Shown: positions 28,466 to 40,539 of the stretch, piece by piece | Layout of the letters: every line of letters starts with the position of its first letter | Position numbering within the stretch: position 1 is the first letter of the stretch | Assembly (NCBI RefSeq): GCF_949987535.1 | Contig: NC_080067.1 | Location: 8,060,001-8,124,000 of the forward strand | Origin: Balaenoptera acutorostrata | Lineage: Eukaryota; Chordata; Mammalia; Artiodactyla; Balaenopteridae | Length of the DNA: 64,000 nucleotides | Reading direction: 5' to 3' | Translations under genes and position numbers: made by a program | Notes under the pieces: generated by a model | Told to the model about the DNA's origin: nothing | Database searches by the model: none | Seen by the model: only the letters and a program-made list of their open reading frames with translations

Positions 28466-29450
28466 ATGCTATATGTACAGACCCAAGGGCACTGGTGTTG
28501 CAGCATGGCTGAATGCCTTTACAAGCAAGTTGCCATTTATATTATGCTATATACATATACATGGTGGAGAAAGAAGCCGTCTTAGCTAAGGCTCTCTGGA
28601 AGCAGAGAAGCCTTTAAGTTTAAGTAATTTAAGTGTTGGGTCCAGTACTGTAAATATCCTTAGGAGATAATAAGGAAGGGACACAGAGAAAGGAAGCAGC
28701 CAATGAAGCATGCCTAATCCAGAAAGCTACCACTACCGGCAACTGGCACTTAATCCTACTGGAAACCGCTGGGACCAGTATAGAACACACCCTTGTTAGA
28801 GCAGGGGAAGATTTGCACCATCTCTCAGCCGTCGTTGATTGGGGACTGCTTATAGGGAGCATTAATTCACCACAGTGCCATGCCCGCTATCAGAGGAGCC
28901 TTCCACAGCTTGGGACAATGCCTCAGGCAAATCGATCAGACCCTAGGGATGAGACTCAGACAGACTTAGGGGACATGGTGGGGTACCAACAACATTCGCA
29001 ACAGCAGCCAACCTCAACTCAAGGCCAAGTATAATATTTGACTAGGCATTTTCTTTCACATAGCATCATTTTCACCCAACTCTCACGATAACTCTGCTTT
29101 TTTTTTTAAACTGATGGAGCCCCAACAGAGAATTTGAGCAATTTTCTCTTTTTTTTTTAGGAACTGTTAGAACTGAGAGGTAAATCCATCACTCTCTAAC
29201 TTAAACATCCATGTCTTCCTGCTATATGACATTGCTTATAAAGAGGTAATCATTTAAAATTATCATTTAATTGTGCTTATTGAAACCATTACTATATAAG
29301 TTTGCGTTTCCAGTGCCCACTTCTGCTTAGAGGGGGGAAATGTGTCCCAAAATAAATAAAAAATAAATCATCTCAGAGAAAATAGAAGATTTATCCAAAC
29401 ATAATTCACATTGTAGACATGGAATAACATGGTATTTAGACCCTGAATAT
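28466..29450. other. Intron, unassigned
   Basis: 28560-29035 is relatively GC-rich and could be an old LTR fragment, but no LTR ends or target duplications were found. The 73-codon plus frame at 28813-29034 has no domain. Confidence 0.35.
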
Positions 29451-29452
29451 TA

Positions 29453-29532
29453 TTGGGCTGGCTAAAAAGTTTGTTCAGGTTTTTCTGGACCATCTTATGG
29501 GAAAACCCCAGTGACCTTTTTGGTCAACCCAA
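29453..29532. mobile_element. 80-bp mariner-type MITE
   Basis: Ends ttgggctggctaaaaag and ctttttggtcaacccaa form imperfect inverted repeats of about 35 bp, so the unit can fold into a near-complete hairpin. A TA dinucleotide flanks both ends (29451-29452 and 29533-29534), the target duplication of Tc1/mariner elements. Size and ends match MADE1-like or bovine mariner-derived MITEs. Confidence 0.93.
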
Positions 29533-29534
29533 TA

Positions 29535-30118
29535 CTTTAAAAGTGATCAAGAAGTTCCTAATGTAAATTCCAAGCATAGAAAATACTATAGTTAACATTT
29601 GCTTCCCCTCACCCTATAACTCTGGTAACCTACTTAATCTTCTTGGACATCATAAGGGTGAGAGGTGGAAGATCACTGTGATTCTTGTGAGTGATAAGGC
29701 AGCAAGTGGCTGGCTGGGAGAGGCAAAGCAGAGGGAGACAATGATGGCTATGGGTCACAACGTGAGAACATCTTTGACCTCTTCAGTCTTCTTGGCAAGG
29801 GGCTGAAATGTGGGACTGCTCAGTTGCACAGGTGATTGACAAATATCAGGAGAAATGTCAGAAGTCTGAGTGTGTCTGTGTGTTTATGTGTGTGTATGGG
29901 GAGTGTGCGGCAATTGAGACCCAACACAATTGTGAGATATTGTATTTGCTGCTATAGATACTCAAAAAGACTTGTTCACCCCAAACAAAATATCAAAGAA
30001 AAGCTTGAGATTTCATCTCCATTGTCTCAAAATATCTACACCTACAGCATTGATAACATCATTGATAAGAAACATACTTGTCTCCATTCTTCAAGGTTCA
30101 TCCAGTGCCTGCCACCAT
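29535..30118. other. Intron, nothing identified
   Basis: Contains a short (TG)n-rich run near 29865-29900. The 94-codon plus frame at 29836-30120 crosses it and has no domain. Confidence 0.45.
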
Positions 30119-30119
30119 A

Positions 30120-30335
30120 ATTTTTTGTTTTGTTTTTTGGTTTAAAGAACATTTTTTAGTTTGGGATAATTTTAGCTTAACACAAAAGTTGCAAAGAATA
30201 CAGAGAACCCCTGTACACTCTTCACCCAGTTTCACCTATTGTTAATATCTTACATAACAGTGGTACACAATTTGTCAAAATTATGAAATTAACATTGTAC
30301 ATTACTACTAACTAGACTATGGACTGTCTACATTT
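30120..30335 (-). mobile_element. Old LINE-1 fragment, antisense (probable)
   Basis: gtttgggataattttagcttaac, agaacccctgtacactcttcaccc, gttaatatcttacataac and gtggtacacaatttgtc follow the old L1 antisense 3'UTR phrase known from many mammals. A T-rich start is at 30120. Confidence 0.6.
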
Positions 30336-30639
30336 TAACTGAAGAAACAGAGTCAAGGAGAAGTTCAGAGACTTAGCTTCCAAAACTCACTCTCAACATT
30401 CTACCTTGTCCCCATTTTAGAGGATGTGACTGAGGACAAGACTAGAGGGGCACAGGCTGTAGTGGTATTTGATACTGATTCATTGATTCCACTAAGGAGG
30501 AGGTCCCAATCTGAAGAGGAACTTCATTCCTTGGAGTTCCCATGAATCTCACACTTTGGTTCTCACAAACTAAGAGGAGACTTACATTTCTGAAGTGGTA
30601 CAATCTACCTTTGAGGCAAAAGCCTGAAACAAAAAGAAT

Positions 30640-30850
30640 TAATCACAGAATAGTAGAGACTGGACTTTGAGTCAGGAAATGAGAGTCCTAATCTTGGTCT
30701 TGCCTCTAATTAACTACATGTATGATCCTTTATGCATCAGTTAGCCTTTCTGGTCTTCCATTTTTCAACTTGTGTATGCAGTGACTGGATTGAGTAATCC
30801 CTAGGTTCTTTTTCAGGTCTAAGATTTTATGAAATAAGATCCTGTAATGT
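30640..30850 (+). repeat. MIR SINE
   Basis: tggactttgagtcaggaaatgag, cttggtcttgcctctaatta, gcatcagttagcctttctggtc and ttgagtaatccctaggttc are a diverged MIR. Confidence 0.6.
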
Positions 30851-32690
30851 TTTTTCACAAATGGGTGAATTTTTTTTAAAGAAAATGTTTCTGTAATAAC
30901 CCATGATTTTGTGAATTTCTCTTTTATTTGTTTTTAATTATTTGAATGATGACCCATCAGCAAATATTGATGGGATAAGGATGGGAGTTTTTCACATTTT
31001 GATGCATGTATCATTTCTGCTCTATTTCCACTGCTGAACAATTCTTCTGAGCAAGAAATGTTAGATGTGATTAGGACTGTCAAGAAAAAAATGTACCATT
31101 TGTGCTAAAACCAGTCCAGAGTTGGCCAATTCTCTGAAGACTACTTACATTTGAAGTTTCTATTATAGAAACTTCCTAAATATTGATAACCAAGATATAG
31201 CATTTCACTTAAGTAATGATTAATTGAAATATTATACACTATTGCAAACCGCAAAAATAAGCTGTCATCACATGCATCAAAAAACCAAAACCAAAACCAA
31301 ACAAAAACACCTTAGAAAGAATGAAAAATGTGAAATAATCCGAAACCGCAGTTGAGCAGCTACTGTAGAGTTTTCTGATCAATCCTAAGACGAGGCAGAA
31401 CAAACCATCTGATTCCAGCCAATTGGGGCACTTCCAAATGTCTCTCAAATTTAGAGCTAAAAATAAAGGAAATTCAAACATAGATTGGGCTCATGGCTGT
31501 TAGCAGAACATAAACGATAAACTATTTGCACTTAACCTTCCTACATAAAATGCTCACACAACTCACAATGCTTTCAGATCTGTGCCTCTGTGTGGGCATT
31601 TTTTCCTGAGTAATTGCCCTGGTGTTTCTCATGGATTAATGAGTTTGTGGGACATATATTCATGCCTGAGCTCAGTGTATCATGTACAACTTGTCACTAA
31701 GAAAGTTCTAATCCAAAGCACTCATCAGTTGCACCTACATCAGGACAAAAACCTGTTTCAGGAAGGTAATTTAGGATAAAGGTAATTGAATCTAGCCAAA
31801 TTATTTTATTTTATTTTTATTATCTGCCCCCAATTTCCTTCTTGTTCTCTCTTTTGTCTCAAAGGTTCAGAGTCGGTGCAAACCTAGGGAAGAAAAATGA
31901 ATTGACATATCCACGTCCACAGACCATTTCTCAGTTGTTTTTAGTACTTGCCTGACAGTCATTTAAGTTAGAAACATAGGGTTTTGGCATCTACTGAAGA
32001 GGAATCTCAAATTTCTCTGGCTTGAAGAACTTCAAATTAAAATTCTGATTACATTTCTTCCAAATACATTAGAGGGAGATACATTTTCTAACATCTCAAT
32101 TATAAAAGTAACTCTAAGATAAATTAGACCACATAATATGCTGGAATGTTTTACTCAAATAGCCCATTAAAGAGTCCTCTGGATTTTATTTATCTTTACT
32201 TGGTATTGAAACCGTTCTGAAGGCATGTTCCTTAAGTTTCTAGGAAACGCCCGAGTCTCAAAATGAAACACCAACTTTGAGGTGTCAGCCTTTGTTCTCC
32301 TTTAAAAGAGCTGATTCTGAGTCATATATCTAGCAATGCATTTAAAAACATGTAACTAACTTTGTTTGATGGCTTGATGGGGCGTGAAGCACAATAAGTA
32401 GTGGGAGTTTGTGTGACCATTCCAAAATAAGTTTTTAGTCAGTGGGTGGCTGAGTGATTGGACTTGAAATAAACAGGGCAATGGGGTTATGTCAGAAATC
32501 GAAAGGGTGGCATGGGAATTTTTAAAAATGAGAAGTAGATAGAGTACAGAGAGGCAACACATAGAGGAGCCAGAAACACAGAAAGAACACAGAAAAGAAG
32601 CATGACTACAGAGAAGAGTTTCAGCCCAGGCAGTGCAGGAAAGCTTGAAAACCCAGAAGGCAAGCAATGCAGCATCCAGAAGTGCATAGG
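30851..32690. other. Intron, mostly unassigned
   Basis: Includes an (AAACC)-type run near 31280-31305. Short open frames (80, 65 and 103 codons) carry no domain. No repeat family was recognised with confidence. Confidence 0.45.
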
Positions 32691-32699
32691 AAACTTGTC

Positions 32700-32905
32700 T
32701 TGGAATTATATTGCCTGACCTTGTCGTTATCTTAGTTCTGCCACTTAATCATTGTGTAAAGTTGGGTAAGAGTCTTATCCTCTTTGTGCCTTAGTTTCTT
32801 CCTTTCTAAAATGGAGAACGGGGCAGTAACTTACCTCACAAGCTGTTGTGAGGTTAACTAACCAATTCATATCAAGTGCCTAGCAGAGAGCAGCATAACA
32901 CAGAG
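32700..32905 (+). repeat. MIR SINE
   Basis: cttagttctgccacttaatcatt, gttgggtaagagtcttatcc, gtgccttagtttcttcctttc, taaaatggagaac, cacaagctgttgtgaggttaac and aagtgcctagcag follow MIR nearly end to end. Confidence 0.9.
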
Positions 32906-35650
32906 CAAGCTTAGATTAAAAAGCTATTGTTTCAAAGGAATGAAGGTTTTCTGTCTTACTGAAAACAACGGAGACCTTTAAAGTCCTTCATTATTGAAAA
33001 CGTGTAAAATATGAATCCAGAATCCTATTTCCATAAGTGGAAAATAATGAATACAATAGTAGATATAAAGGACACAATCACATCCCTCTTGGATATCAAG
33101 GCTCTTGCATCATTCATAATTACAAATGCTACTTTCCAGGCTGAGATACGATACTGAAGACATGAAATGGGTAGGATATGGGTTCGTATTTCAGAATATT
33201 TCCTGGTTTCCAATTGCTTTGTTGTTACCTGACTGATTATGGTAAAAATAGTGGTAAGTTGTAATATTTTTATTTGTGCATCTGTGGTTGGAGACCACTC
33301 ATCGATCACCCAATGTGCTGAATATATTCAGTGTGCTGAATACATATATTTAATATATAATATTTATATATTAAAACATAAATATGCTTTAATATTTATA
33401 TATTCTTTAATTTAATCCTGTATTGTATAATTTAATTTCTTACAACTCTAACAGCTAAATATTATTATATGAAACATTGATATTAAAATATTGGTACTAA
33501 AATAGGTTAAAGTAAAACATGACCAAGAGCGGACATCTGTTAAGGAGAAGGGCTAGGTTTTGAATCGGGGTCTGTCTGAGTTGAAAGTCTTTATCCTTTT
33601 TAATATGCCATACTCCCTCCTGATCCTTCTTGTTGGTCAAGGTTTTGGTATTAATGTACTCCTGATTGGCTTCATCTCTTTCACAGAAAAGGCTGCCCCA
33701 GTGGATTTTTCTCTGTAATTGCTCTTCCCTTCCACCTGCAAATGGAAATTTTCCATATTGTCTTCTGCTTACAGTCACCTTCATCCAGCACATGTGCTCT
33801 TGGAGACCTGGCATTATTTTTATTTGGAGCATGGAAATTTTGTGATGTTCTTCACAGCCCCCCATCCCCAGAAGCCCTAGTTATTATTCCAAAGCTGGCT
33901 GGCGGGAATGGATGAGTTCATGGTCTGCGTATGCAAAGGCTTGGGTAATAAAAGAGCTTTTTGGAACCACAAACTGAACTCTGAGCAACTTCCCAACGCT
34001 TCATTTTCCAGGAATAGAACTCTTTGGTTACCCTCTTGCGGACTTTGCAAGAGACTTTATATAGGTCAGACCTACGCTGTGGAGAAATTAAAGACCACAC
34101 AGCTTTAGTTTTTCTTACGAGAACCCACTTTCTTATGTAATTTCTTGGACCTGATTGAAAATATTGGATAAACTAAGCATCTTGAATTACACTTTAACCA
34201 TTCCACTTAACTGGTGCTTGACATTTACTTTCACCTACAGACACCAACCCTCTATTTACAAATCCAACATCTGACAACCATCATGCCTTTTTAATGGTTT
34301 GGAAACAATGGAAACAAGAGCAAAAGATGATTTAGTCTCCAGCCCTGCACACAGAACTGATTTAACTCACATTGTAACCAAAGTACAGTATACAGCTTGT
34401 TTATCTATTTGCCTGTCTTGCCCTAACAATTTGGAAAAAAATGTGTTTGTACGTTCATTGGGTATATAGCAGAGGTGATTAGAAGCACAGCCATGATGAG
34501 CACAGGGAAGTCCAAGAGCATCTTGGGGAAAAGTGGCTGGAAGCAGCATCAGCTTAACCTGGCAGGGCAGAGGGGGTGGCCACAGGGCCTTTCAGGAGGC
34601 AGCTAAGCACTCAGGGCCCTGGTGAGCCCAGGCCTTGGTGGAGGCCAGGATTTGGCTTCTAGTTCCAACAAGAACTGAGGATCTAAAGAACACATGATTT
34701 ATCCTGTAGTAACAGCCCTGGCTCTAAGCTGGGTGCCGAGTCCAATCTGCCTCCCTGCTTCTCCACCCATCAGCCCTATTTCTACTCTCTTCTTCCAAAA
34801 TATGCAAGAACTGTTCAGAAATACAGTTGTCAATGCCTCAGATCCAACTCCACCCACTCTATGAGGTCATCATTTTCAAGGTCACATGACACGACTTGCT
34901 GTGCATGGTTTCCGTTTTCTGAACATCCTGCAGATTGTCAAAGTCTATCTTTGACGTTCTGTCTCAGAACTAAACACAGTCAATTTTGGGGGGTCAGCAT
35001 GATAACACTTCCTGATTTCTGAATGCTCTGTTCCCAGCCAGCTCGACATTCAGATCAGTTCCCTTTGCTTTAACCTCCACCACTCCTGAAGAGAGGCTTT
35101 TCTTGAACCAGGAGACTAAAATATTACCTTCATTGCTTCTACCTGTCCCATAGTCTCTAAATAGCTTCTCATTAGTTAATTAACTAATTTACTCAATTAG
35201 CAAATAGTTAGTGACCACGTATAATGCTTGAGATGCTGTGTATTATATAAAGATAAGGGAGATTAGGTCTTCATTACGGGGCAGTCTATTGGGGAAACTC
35301 TAATACAAGTATAAGGTGGACCAAACTAAGTGCTCCTTGCTAGAGCAATCAGAAAGGGTTTAAAGGAGGGGAGGAGTATTTAAGTTGTACTGTAAGAATG
35401 AGTAAGATTTGGAATAACAGAGATGGAGTAACGTACATCTTGGGAAACTGAACGCACATGAATAAAGGCACTAGGCCAGGATAATATAGTGCATGTATGG
35501 GGAAAGGGAAATCATGCAATTTGGCTAAAGTGAAAGGTGTGGGATGGAAAGTCACATAAAGTATGTCTAACCTACACGTTTCCAAACTTAAATATTTTCC
35601 TTTTCTTTCAAGGTATCAAAAATCAACCACCACAAGAAAAGTTGGGTTTA
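32906..35650. other. Intron, mostly unassigned
   Basis: 33310-33480 is very AT-rich. A 122-codon minus frame (33497-33865) has no domain and low-complexity flanks. 34550-34680 is a small GC-rich patch. 34800-34960 may be an L2 fragment. No gene is supported. Confidence 0.45.
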
Positions 35651-35658
35651 AACTGCTA

Positions 35659-35689
35659 TATCAAGGCTCATATTCGATGAGCCTTGATA
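35659..35689. repeat. Perfect 13-bp inverted repeat
   Basis: tatcaaggctcat and its exact complement atgagccttgata, separated by the 5 bases attcg. A stem-loop can form on either strand. Confidence 0.9.
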
Positions 35690-35762
35690 CTTGATACTTC
35701 CTGGCAAGAATATTAAACCTTTGAATAAATTAACAGGAAAAATTGTCAAATCATTCTCCCTC

Positions 35763-35800
35763 TATGTGTGTGTGTGCGCATGCACGCGTGTGTGTGTGTA
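35763..35800. repeat. 38-bp alternating pyrimidine-purine tract
   Basis: (TG)n interrupted by a tgcgcatgcacgcg core. The alternation is unbroken from 35763 to 35800 and includes CG steps, a sequence type known to favour Z-DNA. Confidence 0.9.
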
Positions 35801-36379
35801 ACAGAGAAATCACAAATAATGGGGGGGTGGATTTAGTTTAATTCTTCATAGAGTCAAGGGGAATTTGTTCAACTTTGTTTTGAGAATCTCATAATGCAAA
35901 AAGATAATGCCCATTTTTAATTTTAGAAATAATTTGTAAAGAAATGATAAACCAAATCGTACTGAGGCTTTGAGAAACTGCTGGAGAAACCTTTTGGGAT
36001 TCATCTGAGGGTCATTCAGTCTGGCTACAAAGTCCAATAGATGTAGAAGCATGACAGACACTTTTCAGTCTTCTGAGAGGCTCATAGTGAAGATTTCAGT
36101 TTGATGACATTGAACTCTTATGCTGGTATCTAGATAATTATTTGTAATCATTATGAATCATCATCACTATGATGCAACTTATAAACATCTTAAAGGATCT
36201 TTCAGGATATTCCAAATTGTCTCACCTGCAGTGATTTCATTTAGGGGTATTTTTATCTTGTCTCACTTTTCAGTAATCCAAGTAATCAATTTTTCATTTC
36301 CATTGCTGAAACAGATCAATTTCTTAGCTCTCTGCTCCTTTATCCCCTCACTGGCTTACTGTACTTTAACCACATTGAT

Positions 36380-36520
36380 TCTCTGCTGTAGCTCCCGCTA
36401 GACTGGCATCTTTGTGAGAGTAGGGATTATGGTCTCTCTTACACACCTGAGTCCTAAGCCTAACTTGGAATTCAAGGTGTGGCACCTAATATGTACTCAG
36501 TACTTGTTTGTTAAGTGATA
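36380..36520 (+). repeat. L2 3' end
   Basis: ctagactggcatctttgtgagagtaggga, then ggtgtggcacctaatatgtactcagtacttgtttg, matches the L2 3' end. Confidence 0.7.
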
Positions 36521-36589
36521 AAGCATATCTTTCTAAATCATAGAGACCACAGAATAGATACTCTTGCCATGTATATAAAACAGGCTTTG

Positions 36590-36795
36590 GGTTTGCAGAA
36601 CCGCTTGGACTGCAGCCCCATCATTATTTAATAATGTGACTTCAGGTGAGCTAGCCTTCTAAGTCCCAGCTTCTTCAACTAAAAAATGGAAATAAAAATG
36701 TCTCCTTGTCTGTTGTGATGACTGAAGAAGATAATTTTGCAAAACATCTGGCATGGTGCCTGGAGTGTGATTACCTGCTTAAAATGTTGGTTCCT
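36590..36795 (+). repeat. MIR SINE
   Basis: ttgcagaaccgcttggactgc, aataatgtgacttcaggtgagc, ttcttcaactaaaaaatgg and catctggcatggtgcctgg are diverged MIR blocks. Confidence 0.7.
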
Positions 36796-36799
36796 TTTT

Positions 36800-37296
36800 C
36801 CTTCTTCTGTAGTCTATCACTTTTTCACAAATAACTATATTACTCAAAAATAAGTTAGCTTTCTAAATTCGAAGATGAGTTGACAAATAATTTTCATCAT
36901 CTATCATGGATATAACTAAAAATGGACATATGCCAGTGGGGAAATTTGAGCGTTCAAATAAAGTGATCCATAAATGTAGACAGAGAATAAAATATATTGA
37001 ATATCTCAAAGGCTTCATTATCACTTAGCAAAACCATTTGTTTCCTGATTGATTCCACTGCAGTGTCGACTAATTTGAAGGAGGACATTTTGACCCAGTG
37101 TTTTGATTGCAATGAACTTTGACCCCCATCCTCATCTAGATACCATGATTTGGTTTATCTCATGCTCTTTGCTCCTTGTTCAAAGAAATAAAAACAAATT
37201 TTAATTACTTTATCCAATAAAAAAATATGATTAGTACAAATGAGACAAATACAGTTGACAATGTTTAAAACAGAGCAAGTTGAAACTGGTTACTTT
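36800..37296. other. Intron, nothing identified
   Basis: No repeat or open frame above 60 codons. 37030-37190 is complex sequence of unknown origin. Confidence 0.45.
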
Positions 37297-37297
37297 C

Positions 37298-37298
37298 C

Positions 37299-37327
<29 letters not shown>
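37298..37327 (+). repeat. (AAAAC)n pentanucleotide repeat
   Basis: Six units of a pentanucleotide repeat with no visible element on its 5' side. Confidence 0.9.
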
Positions 37328-37329
<2 letters not shown>

Positions 37330-37488
37330 GACCTGATTGAAAATAAACGTTCCTTAGGAAAACTGAATACAGCAAACATTGATTGGGGGGAAATTAGACA
37401 TAGTAGAAATAATGAATAAAGAACAAAATTTGCAATAGCTAAAACTGTACAGAGTCAAATTTGTTATTCAACAAAAAATGATTGAAGA

Positions 37489-37832
37489 GGGCTTCCCTGG
37501 TGGCACAGTGGTTGAGAATCTGCCTGCCAATGCAGGGGACACGGGTTCGAGCCCTGGTCTGGGAGGATCCCACATGCCGCGGAGCAGCTGGGCCCGTGAG
37601 CCACAACTGCTTAGCCTGCGCGTCTGGAGCCTGTGTTCCGCAACAAGAGAGGCCACGATAGTGAGAGGCCCCGCGCACAGTGATGAAGAGTGGCCCCCAC
37701 TTGCCGCAACTGGAGAAAGCCCTCGCACAGAAACGAAGACCCAACACAGCCATAAATAAATAAATAAATAAGCAAATATGGTTAAGAAAAATATATTTTA
37801 AAAAAATACTAGATGCTTAAAGTTAAAAAAAG
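37489..37832 (+). mobile_element. CHR-type SINE with an extra 3' segment
   Basis: Plus-strand CHR SINE: ggcttccctggtggcacagtgg (A box region at 37501-37511), B box gggttcgagcc at 37543-37553, CHR body, then (aaat)n at about 37754-37772. About 60 bases of unrelated sequence follow, ending in a run of seven A. The duplication atgattgaaga lies at 37478-37488 and 37833-37843, so the extra segment is within the insertion. The open frames here are translations of the SINE. Confidence 0.92.
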
Positions 37833-37843
37833 ATGATTGAAGA

Positions 37844-38515
37844 ATAAAATCTTCTTGAAAAAAATTAGTTCTCAATTTAAAACTTAAATTGAGAAGATTG
37901 GACTTGATAGAAATGTTGTCACAAAAGAAAACTCATCCTATCTGATGTGGAATTTTTAAAAAATGATTGATGAATTAAATCTTTGGTGTAAAGTTTATGT
38001 ATAAAAGAACTCGATAAAAATAATTCCAATACAATAAAAAGAAAATGGAAGAAAATTGTTTAACCCTGCTGTATAGGTATTTGATTAAAAAATTAAATTA
38101 GTATGATGAAGTTCTAGCAAGTTCATCTAGCCCTCTAGATGAGAAATCAGAAATGATGCTATCATTCTAATGATAACGTCTGTATTCACTATACAATGGA
38201 AATGCCCTGAGGGGTCAAGAGAGTGAGCACAGAACATTCACAGGATTAACACAGGATGTTCAAAATGTTAGGATCAAAACAGCTTGTATTCATCAAAATC
38301 AATTCAGTATTTGGTCGAATAAAGATTTTTAAATTGCCTGATATCTTTGAATGTAATTGTTGACAAAGAAAATAGAGTATTTTATTAAAATAATTCCATT
38401 AAGCTTGCCATCCAAAGAAGGAATCTTTCCGTTCTAAAGAATGAAAAATATTTGATTCACTAATTTAAAATAATGTCAAATCTATTTTTAAACTTGGCAG
38501 TGGCAATGAATTTCT
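37844..38515. other. Intron, nothing identified
   Basis: AT-rich. Contains an 11-bp perfect inverted repeat, tctcaatttaa and its complement, at 37870-37894 with a 3-base spacer. Confidence 0.5.
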
Positions 38516-38516
38516 G

Positions 38517-38568
38517 TCCTCTCTCTCTCTACCTCTTTCTCTCTCTCCCTCCTCTCTCCCTCTCTCAC
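38517..38568 (+). repeat. (CT)n tract
   Basis: Mostly CT dinucleotides with a few interruptions. Confidence 0.9.
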
Positions 38569-38569
38569 C

Positions 38570-39355
38570 ACACTCAGTACAGCCATGATATCTGTAAGGA
38601 ATGACCGCCATAACATGACTTGCTTACACCGTTTGCCTAGCATGTTCTCAACAGAGAAATCACAGAGAGTCACATACCCTCAGTTGTCAACAAAAAAATA
38701 CTGGATTATTCATTTAAGAATATCTAACCCTTCAGAATCCTATTACACCATAGTATTATTTTTTGGATTTTTGCAGATACATTTGCATTGCTATGAATAA
38801 ATGTTTTTGTATGAAACACATAAAACACTGTATTTGAAGACCAGAATCATGTATGTTCACTTATGACAGACTCTTAATGCAACTCAGGTGCTGACTGACT
38901 CTTTGGAATTGTTTTGTTGGTGACTCTAAAGTGGATCAGAAAGAGTCACTACATATCCCAAAATATACCATTTAGCCACAGAATAGCTTTGCAACCTGTG
39001 AACCTAAACCAGTATATTTTAAAAATTAATGGAAATAGCTAGCACTAAAGCACGATTTTATGGGCAGATGATAAAATTAGAAACACCGCCCTCCTTCTCT
39101 GCATCACATTCAAAATACTCAATCTTGACAAAATTCCATTTCAGGCTAGAAAGATGGCTAAAAATAAGCCCGTCATCCCTGACCATCGGCAGCAAGTTTT
39201 TGGTAAAGACCGCAGGCAATTTGGACACTGACTTCAATGCTGTAAATAAAGTTACATATAATTTCTTGGGAACAAAATCAGCTGCTGTAGTCATGATTTT
39301 AGTAAACCACCACATATTGGCAATAGCAATGATGATGGTTACATCAATAGAAACT
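38570..39355. other. Intron, nothing identified
   Basis: The 145-codon plus frame at 39029-39466 and the 115-codon minus frame at 39058-39405 overlap each other and an old MIR, and neither has a domain. I reject both as genes. Confidence 0.5.
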
Positions 39356-39359
39356 GTAG

Positions 39360-39720
39360 TAGTGGCAGCAGTAAAATTAACATGTACTGAAGATTTAGTA
39401 ACCACTTTACATTATTTAATCCTCATAACACCTGATGAAGCAGCTAATCCTGTCTCTATTTTATAGATGAGGAGACTGTGCCTTGACAGGTAAGTAACAC
39501 AAACAAAACTGACACAGGTGGACTTCCCTGGCAGTCCAGTAGTTAAGACTCCGTGCTTCCCCTGCACGGGGCAAGGGTTCCATCCCTGGTCAAGAGAGTT
39601 CTGGATGCCACGTGGTGCAGTCAAAGAAAACAAAACAAACAAAAAACTGACTCAGGTAATAAGCGGAAGAGCCAGGCTGTGAAATGAATTTAGAACTCAC
39701 ATTCGTAAAAACTGTCATAT
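39360..39720 (-). repeat. MIR SINE, antisense, split by a newer SINE
   Basis: cactttacattatttaatcctcataacacctgatgaagcagc, ctctattttatagatgaggagactgtgcc and aggtaagtaacac are reverse MIR. After the inserted SINE it resumes with ataagcggaagagccaggctgtg and gaatttagaactcac. Confidence 0.85.
39520..39642 (+). mobile_element. CHR-1-like short tRNA SINE
   Basis: Begins ggacttccctggcagtcc, has a degraded B box gggttccatccc and an A-rich tail. The duplication aaaactgacacaggt / aaaactgactcaggt (39505-39519 and 39643-39657) differs at one base. Inserted into the MIR. Confidence 0.92.
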
Positions 39721-39727
39721 GAGATCA

Positions 39728-39728
39728 G

Positions 39729-39770
<42 letters not shown>
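39728..39770. repeat. (TA)n microsatellite
   Basis: About 20 TA units with one TACA interruption near the left end. Confidence 0.95.
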
Positions 39771-39772
<2 letters not shown>

Positions 39773-40535
39773 CACAGGGGGCTGTCAAGCCAAAGGTTCA
39801 TTTTCAATACCCTCAGAAGAGAAAATGGGTATAGAGTTCGAAAGCTACATAAAGTTAGGTGACATTAGCTTTTATTTCTGTCTTTAATATTTCAATTGAC
39901 TGAGTCTTCCGATATCCAATTTCTGTCAGTCTATTTAATGTTGGTGTAGAGGATGGTGGCGTGAACAAATACACCAAGATACAAATACACCGTTTTTAAA
40001 AAGAGGGTCTTCATAAATCATCTCTATCTTGAATGGGGTTCTTGGATCTGAGTTTCTGAGAAATTAAAATTGGGTTTTTGTCTCTGTCTTTCCTGATGAA
40101 TCTCAATGGAAAAAAAAAAAAAAATCAAGACACTGATGTCCAAGTAAAGGACATGTTACCAAGGAGATTTTGGCAATAGTCTCCAATAGACTATGAAACA
40201 TTTTAATTATTTCTTCTGTTTGTAGTGAGTTGGAGAAACTTTAAATAAAAAGCACATGCCCACACATACACATATGACAAGAAAGGAGAGAAAAGAGGTC
40301 TTGAAGTTTTCAATGCCAGATATCTAATTAGTTTAGATAAAATGTGTAATTATCTTCTATTTCTTATCATGTATCCACAAGTTATGTCTATGCTTGTTAA
40401 AATCTCAAATGGGGAAAGTGTTCCAGCGGAAATTCTTTATAAATTCAATCCCCTTCATAAAAATATTCACACAATTAGGATAACAAACAGAGGAAAACTT
40501 TTCATTTGTTCAAGTCTGTAGATTGTGAGACCAAT
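39771..40535. other. Intron, nothing identified
   Basis: Contains a 15-base A run near 40110-40124; no gene or clear repeat. Confidence 0.45.
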
Positions 40536-40539
40536 TTTA

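Noticed and set aside
33497..33865. 122-codon minus-strand open frame
   Set aside because: No family resemblance, no splice partners, and the KCNH8 reading frame skips the region.
39029..39466. 145-codon plus-strand open frame
   Set aside because: No domain, overlaps an opposite-strand open frame and runs into an antisense MIR; it is a chance frame.
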